Source: Acanthaster planci (taxonomy: Eukaryota > Echinodermata > Asteroidea > Valvatida > Acanthasteridae). Taken from it: DNA of 17,415 nucleotides. Location: positions 801,616 through 819,030 of the forward strand of contig NW_019091443.1 in the NCBI RefSeq assembly GCF_001949145.1, read 5' to 3'. A model generated the notes under the pieces. The model ran no database searches, was not told the DNA's origin, and worked only from the letters and a program-made list of their open reading frames with translations. The position numbers were made by a program, and so were the translations under genes. Positions within the stretch are counted from its first letter, which is position 1; every line of letters begins with the position of its first letter. Below are positions 1 to 9,037 of this stretch, piece after piece.

Positions 1-330
1 GGGTCTACAGGCCCAGCCTAGGCCTTCGTCATGTAAGTGGCGCGCGCTCAGGCCTAACCTAGCCCTTGCTGTTCAACGGTTCCATCCATGCCACGTGGTC
101 GTGTTGTACATGTTGTAGGCCTATCAATAAATTTAACTTACCAAACTATCCCAAACTTTCCCCCACGTCTTTGAAGAATGTCTTGTGAGAAAAACATCGC
201 GTCAAATTCGATTAAACCTGTTGAACTTAGGCCTATTTAGTATTTGAACGACAATGCCAGTTGTCTCTTCAGCCACGACACTATGACACCAGAGGTTGTT
301 GTGCACTAGCTAGCTAATTAGCGCACAGAA
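1..330. other. Non-coding stretch, no gene recognised
   Basis: No reading frame of coding character is seen on either strand. The first 60 bases carry several copies of a short motif resembling taggcct in both orientations. A weak imperfect inverted repeat with gtgc/gcac ends lies at about 301-326, just before the 98-bp duplication. No RNA gene could be folded by eye. Confidence 0.6.
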
Positions 331-526
331 TAACTTAACACCGGCCGATCTGATTGGTCACTGACTGTCGACACATGCGTTGTACGTGTACGGTAACCGG
401 TTCAAGTCGAGTATGTTCACGTCACTGATAACTTAACACCGGCCGATCTGATTGGTCACTGACTGTCGACACGTGCGTTGTACGTGTACGGTAACCGGTT
501 CAAGTCGAGTGTGTACACGTCACTGA
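331..526. repeat. 98-bp tandem duplication, two copies
   Basis: Copy one is 331-428 and copy two 429-526, both starting taacttaacaccggccgatc and ending cacgtcactgat. Only a few substitutions separate them (for example acatgcg versus acgtgcg, and gtatgttcac versus gtgtgtacac), so the duplication is fairly young. The unit is rich in cgtac, gtac and ccggtt words. Nothing in it looks coding. Confidence 0.9.
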
Positions 527-559
527 TCAGTGGTACACGTACGTACGCCTGTGGCGTAC
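521..559. repeat. Short inverted repeats next to the duplication
   Basis: A perfect 12-bp palindrome (cactgatcagtg) lies at 521-532. A hairpin with a 7-bp perfect stem, gtacgcc at 543-549 and ggcgtac at 553-559 with a 3-nt loop, follows directly. Together they extend the palindrome-rich zone that peaks at 605-650. Confidence 0.7.
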
Positions 560-604
560 CGTATGCGTGCAAAGTTAACATTTAATCCGCGTCATGCATT
601 AGAG

Positions 605-650
605 ATGTGTACGCAGATCATGCATGATCATGCATGATCTGCGTACACAT
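605..650. repeat. Perfect 46-bp palindrome
   Basis: The sequence from 605 to 650 equals its own reverse complement with no central spacer. The centre falls between 627 and 628, inside atgcatgatcatgcat. With a few unpaired bases the symmetry extends outward to agagat at 601-606 and atctct beyond 650. Such a long perfect palindrome can extrude as a cruciform. It may be the core of a foldback or MITE-type element, or the product of an inverted duplication. Confidence 0.9.
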
Positions 651-775
651 ATATCTCTGTTCTTAATAGAGATATTTCTATTATTAATAGATGTATCTCT
701 GTTACTAATAGAGATATATCTATTAATAATAGAGATATCACTATTTTAATCCTGTTAAGAAAGATATCTCTAATA
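651..775. repeat. Array of TATCTCT / AGAGATA hairpins
   Basis: Short hairpins follow the palindrome. Stems at 651-658 and 668-675 (atatctct/agagatat) and at 694-700 and 710-716 (tatctct/agagata) lie about 42 bp apart. More copies of the same word in either orientation occur at about 728-737 and 763-771. The stretch is AT-rich, has no coding character and looks like a local palindromic microsatellite. Confidence 0.75.
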
Positions 776-1032
776 TGTTTCCGGTCCTGCACACAGGGTA
801 AACGGAAAGGTCATTGTAACGCAACGCACAAAGTTTCAGTGAGCCAGAGGTTGTGTAAAGTTTCCTACTGTAAACAACCACACGAGTACGGTACATTTAC
901 AAATATACTGAGACACGGATTGAAAGCCCTCAAGATAATAGATTTTTAAACCCAAAATTTCGAGGGCGACCTGCTGACCTCGGAAGCGGTAACTTAGTAG
1001 AGACATCTCTGTTGCACAATAGATCTCTATTA
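776..1032. other. Unique non-coding spacer inside the palindrome zone
   Basis: About 250 bases of non-repetitive DNA lie between two clusters of the TATCTCT palindromes. A small inverted pair, gccctc near 926 and gagggc near 962, is the only structure seen. If the flanking palindromic clusters are the ends of a non-autonomous element, this would be its body, but no target duplication was found. Confidence 0.4.
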
Positions 1033-1098
1033 GGAATAGAGATATCTCTATTCCGTGAATAAATGTTAACTTGGTACGTTTAGGAATAGAGCTATTCC
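1033..1098. repeat. Two ggaatag palindromes
   Basis: Bases 1033-1054 form a perfect 22-bp palindrome with outer arms ggaatagagat/atctctattcc. Bases 1083-1098 form a second hairpin with 7-bp stem ggaatag/ctattcc and a 2-nt loop. Both contain the core word of the array at 651-775, so the two clusters share an origin. Confidence 0.75.
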
Positions 1099-1790
1099 GG
1101 GATTAACTTAAATGTTAACTTTGCAAGCGCGCACGCACCACTGGCCGGGTGCGTCCGATAGTTCCCTGAATACACCAGTGTATACACGCAAGGGAAACCT
1201 CGAAATGAGGCTAATCGGACAATGCGGTGTATTCTGGGGATAGAGTCAAGTACGCACCACGTTCCCATCATGTCCATGCATGGTCGCACAGTCCATCCTT
1301 GATGTCATTACACTCGGGCAACCTAAAGTTGCACTACACCAAATTCACGCCAACAGAAAAGAAAATCGGATCGAAAGTAGCGCCGCCTGTTGACTCTTTT
1401 GGAAAGGAGGGCCTCTGTTTTTTCACTGGAAATTCAAGACTATGGCCAGAAGATCACTTTTCGTTTCAATGTCATGGGGTTAGCCACGAAAAAAAATTTT
1501 ATTCGCCTTTGAACAAAGATACCCCAAAGTAGCAGTAAAACTAAGCGCTCATTTCTGAATGTAGCCTCCTGCCCCTGTCCAAAATAGGTCCACAATTTGG
1601 GGCTTTTGGTGAAAGAAATGCCCGAACTGGAAAATATTGGTCCCGAATTCGGGATTTATAGAAATGTTTCTATGATGACTCCTGATTATGGCCTGTATTA
1701 TTGTAACAAATCTCGTGGAATCACAAAATATTAATGACCTCGCGCACAGAAATACAACCATTTGGTGGAATGCACCCTTTAACATTATGT
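1099..1790. other. Non-coding stretch, no gene recognised
   Basis: Open frames here are short (60-100 codons), overlap on both strands and match no family I know. A 14-bp palindrome, tcccgaattcggga, lies at 1641-1654. From about 1755 the DNA may be a heavily decayed edge of the satellite unit that becomes clear at 1791. I see no tRNA or other RNA gene. Confidence 0.5.
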
Positions 1791-3073
1791 AGAGGGCCGG
1801 TTTCGCAGTAAAATTGGCTCAAAACGAACAAAGTCTGTCCAAAAAAGAAAAACCAATTCAAAAAATTGAATACGCTTTCTTGTTTATCTTCTGATGGATA
1901 GTACAGTATGTCCGTTACCACTGAATGCGGCAGTGTTTTGTGCGCAATGATAGGCTAATTCAGTAAAGAAACGGAGAAATCAAACATCTTCTGCAAAACT
2001 GCAGGACAAATAGAAAAACAACTAAAAGAAAGACGACGAGCAGACACAGTTGTTGATTGGACCTTTCTAATTTTCATTTCCCCTGCGCCTGGGGAGAGGT
2101 TTTTCGGAAGAAAAAATACGGGGGTTCAGGCCTTTTTCCAGTTATTACAGGACTGAATAGTCAATAAGCCCTTCCAAGAGACACCGTGTACATTCCTCTG
2201 ATCTTTGGTTATAATTGTTCCTGTTTTGAAAAGTTCCAAGGGAAACATGTTCATTTTCTCCTCCCGTAAAGAAAATAGTCTTGAAAAGAGAACAGTGCGC
2301 CCCTTTTGGTGTGCTGCCATGGGCGTGCCGCCATCTTGTCTTTACAATATCTCCTGGAGGGCCAGTTTCGCAGTAAAAATGGCTGAAAACGAAGTACATG
2401 TAAATCTATCCAAAATAAGAATACCAATTCCAAAAATTGAATACGCCTTTTTGTTTTTCTTCCGAAGGATAGTCCAGATTGTCCGTTGCGACTGAATGCG
2501 GCAGTGTTTGGGGCGCAGTGACAATCTTATTCAGTAAACGAACGGACAAATCAAACATCTTCTGCAACACTGCGGGACACAGAGCAGAACAACTATAAGA
2601 AATAGGAGGAGCAGGCAGAATTGGAGATGAGACCTTCCTAATTTTCATTTCCCCGGCGTCCGGGGGAGGTTTTTGGAAGAAGAAATACGAGGTTTCAGGA
2701 CTTTTTCCAGTAAGTATAAGCCCCTCCAAAGAGTCACCGTGTAAATTCCTCTGATCTATGGCTATAATCGTTTCTGTGTTGACAACTTCTCAAGACAAAA
2801 CTGCTCATTTTCTCCTCTCGTAAATAATAAAGCACTAAAAGAGAACAGGGCGCCCCCTTTTGGTCTGATTCCGTGGGCACCGCAATCTTGTCTTTACAAT
2901 ATCACCTAAAGGGCCGGTTTCGCAGTAAAAATGGCTCGAAAAGAAGAAAAATCTATCCAATATAGGAAAACCAATTCCATAAATTGAATACGCTTCCTTG
3001 TTTTTCGTCTGAAGGGTAGTACAGATTTTCCGTTTCCACTGAATGCGTAAGTGTTTTGTGCGCAATGACAATT
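1791..3073. repeat. Satellite-like tandem array, block 1
   Basis: Taking the recurring gaaggatagtac motif as phase zero, the block holds a partial unit (1791-1892), full units at 1893-2463 (571 bp) and 2464-3010 (547 bp), and the start of a fourth unit (3011-3073). Landmarks recurring in each unit are gaatgcggcagtgttt, caaatcaaacatcttctgca, gggcgccccctttt, and agggccggtttcgcagta shortly before the next phase-zero motif. Divergence between units is visible but moderate. The array breaks at about 3073, where LINE-associated DNA begins. Confidence 0.9.
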
Positions 3074-3301
3074 GGGTTTAAATGGGTTAGGATGTGCTGG
3101 GCTGAATTTGAGAAGTGAGCAGCTCCTCTCCCACTGAAAAATCCCATCGTATACCACGGCGTCTCAACATTAGCCTCTTCTAACCAAATCCTACTGTCTG
3201 GCCTCTTCGTGCTAGCCGTTTTTTACTAAATGGCAGAGGGTTTCAGCGTGTTTCTGGCACTATAACCAGGTGCTCCGGGTACGTGGAGCTCGTAGGCTTC
3301 A
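3074..3301. other. Transition between satellite and LINE 5' region
   Basis: The satellite match stops after the cgcaatgacaat word. The following 230 bases match neither the satellite nor anything coding. They may be the extreme 5' end of the LINE, or foreign DNA brought in when the junction formed. The true left edge of the LINE cannot be fixed from one copy. Confidence 0.4.
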
Positions 3302-3432
3302 CTGCCAGTCCACCTAGGAGAGGGACAACTCTGATCACAAACCGGGGCAGGCAGAACTCGTTAGCCTAGGTCGGCAGTCTGCCTAGGAGATGGACAACCC
3401 CGATTTCAATCCCAGGCAGGTAGTACTCGTTA
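3302..3432 (+). repeat. 69-bp tandem repeat in the LINE 5' region
   Basis: Two degenerate copies lie at 3302-3365 and 3372-3432, offset by 69 bp. Each contains cctaggaga(g/t), ggacaac, a variable middle, ggcag and finally ctcgttag. Tandem units in a LINE 5' UTR often act as promoter monomers. Here that role is only a possibility, because no transcription data exist. Confidence 0.7.
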
Positions 3433-3954
3433 GAGCGGTTCTACAGGTGTTGTGAAAAGACCGGCCACTCCCAGCAGCCTCTCCAGTCACCGATAGTCCT
3501 GACTTCGTCATGCTATCGCTACCAGCTGCAGGTAGGTGGTCAGGTCGGTGGTGCTGAGGACTGCCCCCCCTCCCCATCACCTCAATCTCCTCATTGAGCA
3601 GGTTTTTCTCCCCTTTTATTTTCCATGCGTCCTGTGGCGACGGTTGGGCCGTGACGGGGGCAAGACCTGGATGGGACTAGCAGCCCCTAGCCTGCCCGCT
3701 GCACGTACGGCGGCGCAGGTGTAATGGCTGTCTGGGGCCGGGACGGAGCAGCGTCCCCATTTGGTACCTGCCTGTGCGACCGAGCAGCCCTTTTTAGGGC
3801 CCGCACTGCTCGCCTCTCTGTGAGGACGGGCCTGGAAAAGATGGTCTAAAAATCGTCCGCTTTTTCTCTTCCTGGCGAGTAGCCACGCCCGCCAGGACAT
3901 CCCTTTTGCGGTCGAAACAGAATCAATCGACAGAATATTACACCTTGCTGGCTT

Positions 3955-5198
3955 TTGCCGGTATATCGTTGTAAGATTGCAACATGGAACATTCGCACAA
4001 TGATGGACTCCACGGTGCCCACAGCCAGTGAACGCCTACCACAGCGCACAGCCCTCATCGCAGCTGAGCTCAGACGCTACAATATCGACACTGCTGCTTT
4101 GAGTGAGACTTGGCTTGCTGCAGAGGACACCCTCGCCGAGGTTGGTGAGGGTATACCTTCTTTTGGAGAGGGCTCCCAGATGAAGCCACCAGAATCCATG
4201 GTGAGGGGTTCGCTATCAAGACATCCCTCTTTAACCATCTGCCAGAGGTGCCTATTAACTTGAGTGAGCGGCTCAGGACTCTCTGTGTCCTCTTGGCAGC
4301 TCGGAGACATGTTACCATTATTGTTCTCCTGAAGACATAAAGGATGAGTGCTATGACCTTCTTGACCAGACACTCCGTGCCAACCAACAAGACTATCCTT
4401 CTCGGTGATTTCAACGCTTGGGTCGGCTCAAATTATACTGTCTGGGGTGGCGTCATCGGCAGGCACGGGGTCGGTTCTACCAACTCCAACGGAGTCCGGC
4501 TCCCAAACTTATGTGCAGATCACGACCTTACCATCACCAATACGGTTTTCTAGCTCCCCCACAAGCGTAAAACCACATGGATGCATCTCCGCTCCAAGCA
4601 CTGGCACCTAATCGACTATGTTATAGTCCAGCGCTGTGATCTTAATGACGTATTCGTCACCAGAGTTCTTCAGGGTGCCGAGTGCTGGACTGACCATCGT
4701 CTAGTTTGCTCCCTTTTTAAGCTCAGTATTCTACCTCCTTTTCGAAAGAGAGCTGGCAGACGACGGCTTAACTGTGGTGCCCTACGGGATCTCAGTAAGA
4801 AGCAGCAATTGCAGGAGAGTTTGGCCAGTGGTTTGACTGTTTGTACCTCAACTTCTCTCTCCATGTTTCGTGCTGCTTCCAGGTCCATAAATGCAGCTAG
4901 CCAGTCCACCGCTTTCACCGATGGATCCTTCACGGATCAATGGAACACCTTGTCGTCCACAATCTTTGAGGTCGCCACTGGGGTCTTGGGTCACACTCGC
5001 AGACGTCACCAGGGTTGGTTTGATCACACCTCTACAGGGATTCACAACCTCCTGAAGAGGAAGAATGCTGCACACGATGCCGTTATCAATAACCCATCTT
5101 CTAGCACCCTCCAAGCCCATTTTGCTGAGCTTCACTCCTTTGCACAGACCCGTTTTCGGCAGATGAAAAATGACTGGTGGAGGAACAAGGCCTATTAG
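3955..5198 (+). pseudogene. LINE endonuclease and linker region (APE-type), broken
   Basis: In active elements this domain nicks target DNA to prime reverse transcription. The exonuclease-endonuclease-phosphatase signatures are present in order: ATWNIRT (Asn, codon near 3988), ALSETWL (Glu, 4105-4107), LLGDFNA (Asp, 4407-4409; Asn two residues later) and WTDHR (Asp-His, 4692-4697). They fall in different frames. The first part (3955 to about 4150) is in one frame, a poorly aligned stretch with frameshifts covers about 4150-4340, and 4344-5198 shares a third frame. That frame is interrupted by TAG at 4551-4553 and ends at TAG at 5196-5198. The segment after the endonuclease is the usual linker leading to RT. 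The start at 3955 is the first ATG before the domain, with open sequence just upstream, so the true start is uncertain. Confidence 0.85.
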
Positions 5199-6524
5199 AT
5201 CCCAAGACCTTGCTGACGCCCATGATCTTCATGGTTTCTATGACGCGGCTAAGACCATCCACAGACCGATCAGAGGCACTTTAGTTCCTGTGAGATCTGC
5301 TGACAACTCTACCCTCATCAAGGACCGCCAAGGAATTCTTGGCCGCTGGGCTGAGCATTTTAGCGAGCTCCTCGACCGTGTTTAACCCATTGACCCAAGT
5401 GTGATCGACCGCCTCCCCTCTCTGCTACCCGTCACTCAGCTGGACAACCCTCCATCCTTTGTCAAGATCCATCAGGCTGCTAAGTGCCTTAAAAACAACA
5501 ATGCGGCTGGACCTGATGGGATCCCTGGCGTTATTTTCAAGTACGGCTGATCCGTGTTCCTTCATCGTCTGCACTACTTCATCTGTGACGCCTGGGCGGC
5601 TAAGTCCCTCCCACAGCAGTGAAAGGATGCTAACATCGTCACCGTGTACAAGAGGAAGGGGGACAAATCCGTGGCATCCCTCTCCTGGCCGTTGCTGTTC
5701 CTCCGTCTCCAACGTAGTCCTCCCTGAATCACAGCGTGGTTTTCGTAAGGACAGGAGCACAACGGATATGATATTTGTGGCTCGTCAGGTGCAAGAGAAG
5801 TGCATGGAGCAACACCGTGAACTTTACGCCGCCTTCGTTGACCTCACCAAGGCTTTTGACACCATCAACAGGAGCATTTCCTGGACCATCCTCACCAAAT
5901 GTGGATGTCCCCCAAGGTTTCTTAAGATCCTTCAGGAGTTTCACACTGGAATATTTGCTCGTGTGGTTGTCGGGGGCCTGCAATCAGAGCCCTTTGAGGT
6001 CAAAGTTGGAGTGAAACAGGGGTATGTCCTTGCACCAGACCTTTTCAATATCTACCTGGTTGCGTTGACTCTCCTTTCCCGACACCAGCTCCATCTCACT
6101 GACGGCATAACCTTCCGGTATTGGCTCGATGGCCTCTTTAACTTGCGACGACTGCTAGCCAAGACATGACTTGGTCTAAGACAATCTTTGCTCTGCAATA
6201 CGCTGATGATACCGCCTTTGTCAGCCACTCAGCAGGTCTCCAAAGGATCCTTGACACCATGGCCGACACATACACCAGCTCTGGACATGTCATCAATGCC
6301 AGTAAGACGAAGGTGCTCCACCAGCGTGTGTCCTGTGAAGGCCTCACTCCTGATATGCAATTTCGGGTTGGGTTAGAGAACATCAACAAAGTCGACAGCT
6401 TTGTCTACCTTGGAAGCATCCTGAGCTCCTCCTGCAGTATTGATGAGGAGATCCAAAACATGTTACGGAAAGCTTCCAGTGCCTTTGGCCGGCTGTAACA
6501 CCGAGTGTTTCTCAACCGGGGTAT
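5199..6524 (+). pseudogene. LINE reverse transcriptase, frameshifted and 3'-truncated
   Basis: This part continues the same LINE polyprotein. An early RT block reading NNNAAGPDGIPG lies at about 5497-5532 and stops at TGA 5548-5550. QRGFRKDRSTTDM lies near 5730-5768. The palm motif A, FVDLTKAFDT, is at about 5835-5864 and motif B, GVKQGYVLAPDLFNIYL, at about 6007-6057, both in the frame open to 6169. The catalytic YADD (motif C) is at 6199-6210 in the next frame, which ends with a stop at 6496-6498. At least three frame changes are needed to read through. A deletion near 5660-5720 appears to have removed part of the segment before the QRGF motif. The domains beyond the palm are absent. Confidence 0.87.
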
Positions 6525-7830
6525 TTTGATTTTCTTTTGAAGGATAGTACATATTGTCCGTTGCCACTGAATGCAGCAGTTTTGTGCTCAATGACAATTT
6601 TATTCAATAACAAATGGACAAATCAAACATCTTTTGCAAAACTGCGGGACACAGAAAAGAACAACTAAAAGAAAAGGGACGAGCAGACAGAATTATTGAT
6701 TGGATCTTTCTAATTTCATTTCCCCGGCGTGCGAGGGTTTTTTGGGGGGAAGAAAACGTAGGGGGTTTCAGGCCCTTTTCCAGTTATTTCCAGGTATTGG
6801 ACAGAATAGTCAACATGCCCCTGCAAAGAGACACCGTGTACATTCTTCTGATCTTTGGCTATAAACGTTCCTGTTTTGACAACTTCCAAAGACAAAACTG
6901 CACATTTTCTCCTCCCGTAAATAAAAAAACACTAAAAAGAGCACAGGGCTCTCCCTTTTGGTCTGTTGCCGTGGCAGCGTCATCTTGTCCTTACAATATC
7001 ACCTGGAAAGCTGGTTTCGCAGAAAAGTGACCCAAAACAACGAAAATCTACCAAAAATAGGAAAATCAATTTCAAAACTTAAATACACTTTTTTGTTTTT
7101 CTTCTGAAGGATAGTACATTTTGTCAGTTGGCAGTGAATGCGGCAGTGTTTGGGCGCAATGAAAATCTTATTCAGTAAACGAACGGACAAATCAAACATC
7201 TTCTGCAAAAGTGCGGGACACAGAGAAAAACAACTAAAAGAAAGAGGACGAGCAGACAGAACTGTAGATGAGACCTTTCTAATTTTCATTTCCTGTGCGT
7301 CTGAGGGGAGGTTTTTGGGAGGAAAAACATAGTGGGGTTTCAAGCATTTTTCCAGTTATTACGGGACGGAATAATAAATAAGCCCCTCCAAAGATATAAT
7401 CGTTCCTGTTTTAATAAGTCCCAAAGACAAAACTGCTCATTTTCTCTTCCCGTAAATAAAAAAAAAAGAGAACAGGGCGCCCCCTTTTGGTCTGTTGCCT
7501 CTGGCACCGTCATCTTGTCCGTACAATATCACCCGGGGTTCTGTTTTCTCAGAAAAGTGGCTCAAAACGAAGAAAATCTACCCAAAATAGAAAAACCAAT
7601 TCCACAAAATTGAATATGTTTTCTTGTTTTCCTTCGGAAGAACAGTACAGATTGTCCTTTGTCGCTGAATGCGGCAGTGTTTTGTGCGCAATGATATCCT
7701 CCTTCAGTAAACAAACGGTTTTTGAAAAGAAAAAAATAGGGGGGTTTCCGGCTTCTTCCAGTTAAGAAAATCTACCCAAAACAGGAAAACCAAATTCAAA
7801 AATTGAATACGCGTTCTTGTTTTTCTTCTG
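6525..7830. repeat. Satellite-like tandem array, block 2
   Basis: The same repeat as in block 1 resumes with units at 6539-7115 (577 bp) and 7116-7636 (521 bp), and a shortened unit at 7637-7830. The last unit has lost two internal stretches. After caaacgg (about 7718) it jumps to the g-rich part near 7720, and after ttccagtta (about 7765) it jumps to the aaaatctaccc part. The block starts with a 14-bp tail that overlaps in phase with the end of block 1, and it ends exactly at phase zero, where the DIRS element begins. Confidence 0.9.
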
Positions 7831-8074
7831 GAGGACAAGATGGCCCAAGAAAGCAGAGGCGGCAAAGAAGTCTAAAGCCAAGGCTCGCAACTCTGCACGC
7901 TATGTTCCTCCTGTGCCTTTTTACCGTTACGCTCCTTTTCGTCCCTTCGACCGTAGGTACGCCTATCGCCCAGAACTCCGCACCTGCTTTCAGTGTGGAA
8001 TCACAGGGCATGTCCAGACCAGCTGCCCCTCCCTTCGATCTCTCCGTCAACCTCAGCACAGTTCACAATCTTAA
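7831..8074 (+). pseudogene. DIRS gag-like protein C-terminus with zinc knuckle
   Basis: The reading frame enters from satellite DNA, so no genuine start codon is visible. A basic stretch rich in Lys, Ala and Arg comes first, then a Tyr/Pro/Arg-rich segment, then a CCHC zinc knuckle CFQCGITGHVQTSC (Cx2Cx4Hx4C) at 7985-8026. The frame stops at 8072-8074. Such knuckles bind the element's RNA in the nucleoprotein particle. Its 3' end overlaps the beginning of the pol frame, which lies one base away, as is common for DIRS ORF1 and ORF2. Only the C-terminal third or so of a typical gag is present. Confidence 0.75.
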
Positions 8075-9037
8075 GTCAACGATTCCATCACAGCCTAGAG
8101 ACTGGCAAGCTCAAGAATCGGCGACACCGGTCCCTACTGGAGTCAAGGGTAAGCTAAAATCTCGCATTTTATTTTGGTGAGACATGCTTAAGTGCAGTAC
8201 CTTTGTTCAGGAGGTCATTTCTGAAGGGTATAAAATTCCCCTTTGCGTGACTCTCGCCCCTATTCATTTATCAAATAATAAATCAAGCTTATCCCATTAT
8301 AAATTTGTCGAATCTGCCATTGCCGATTTGCTCGCAAAATTGTGCTTTATTGAATTGTCCCCGTCGCCTCATTGCTGCAATCCCTTAACGGTCGCAGAAG
8401 GAAAGAAGTTGAGGTTAGTGCTGGACCTTAGACACCCAAACAAATATGTCTGGAAAAAGAAATTTAATTACGAGGATTTGAGTCGTATCGCACCTTCGCT
8501 TGGTTATAACCAATACTACTTCTCATTTGATCTCGAGTCGGGATACCATCACGTAGAAATACTTCCACTTCATCAAAAATATCTCGGTTATTCTTGGCAC
8601 CATCATGACGTAGTTACACGTTACAATACCTTTATTGTTCTCCCCTTTGCTTTAAGTAGCGCTTGCCACTTGTCCACTAAGCTGACAAGGCCCATTATAC
8701 ACCACTGCCGCCAAAACGTATTATCGCATTCATGTACATTGACGACGGACTAATTATCTCGCCCAACTTTTAGTCGGCTTCCCATAATGTGTCAATTGTT
8801 CGTGATCTCATTACAAGCACCAGATTCGTACCCAGCAAAACAAAATGCGTCTTGTCACCCACAAAAACAATCAAATTTTTGGGCCTCGTCATCGATTCTG
8901 ACGCATTCACTTTTCAGGTTCCTCTAAACAAGATGCAAAAAATTCTCGCGTTTATCTCGTCCCTACTCGAAAACTATCACTTCAACAGAAGCGTACCCGT
9001 AGGCTACGTGACTTGGCTCGTTTCACTGGCCATATAA
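8075..9037 (+). pseudogene. DIRS reverse transcriptase, broken
   Basis: The RT copies element RNA into DNA. One frame covers about 8075-8753, with TGA at 8178-8180 inside it, and contains NPLTVAEGKKLRLVLDLRHPN (8381-8443) and motif A, FSFDLESGYHHVEI (about 8523-8564). It also has a degenerate motif B region, LPFALSSACH. The catalytic YIDD lies at 8735-8746, in the frame two bases further on. That frame has TAG at 8771-8773 and then continues to 9037 with KFLGLVID. One frameshift therefore separates motifs B and C, between about 8700 and 8730. The TGA at 8178 replaces a codon expected to be CGA (Arg), consistent with CpG decay. The N-terminal start is not visible because the frame overlaps gag. 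Confidence 0.88.

Larger units (their letters stand above)
3302..6524 (+). mobile_element. Degraded non-LTR retrotransposon (LINE), 3'-truncated
   Basis: The order is a GC-rich 5' region (3302-3944), an apurinic-type endonuclease, then a reverse transcriptase, all on the plus strand. This resembles the animal LINE family whose copies are often annotated as craniofacial development protein 2-like; I do not assign a named clade with confidence. Several nonsense codons and frameshifts show it is inactive. Coding similarity ends just after the RT thumb-proximal AFGRL block at 6498. After a few more LINE-like bases, satellite sequence resumes near 6525, so the C-terminal part of the ORF, the 3' UTR and the tail are missing. 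Both edges lie in the same tandem satellite. Confidence 0.88.

Noticed and set aside
2320-2345. A gccgccatcttg word in one satellite unit resembling a YY1 site on the minus strand
   Set aside because: Other units have changed bases in the core, and a single short match is not evidence of regulation.
1791-3073. Tandem array considered as a CRISPR array
   Set aside because: Units are over 500 bp, adjoin each other and have no short repeat-spacer pattern; the setting is an animal genome.
3536-3900. Open frames on both strands in the GC-rich LINE 5' region
   Set aside because: They lie in the untranslated part upstream of the endonuclease, have no family motif, and openness on both strands follows from GC-rich composition.
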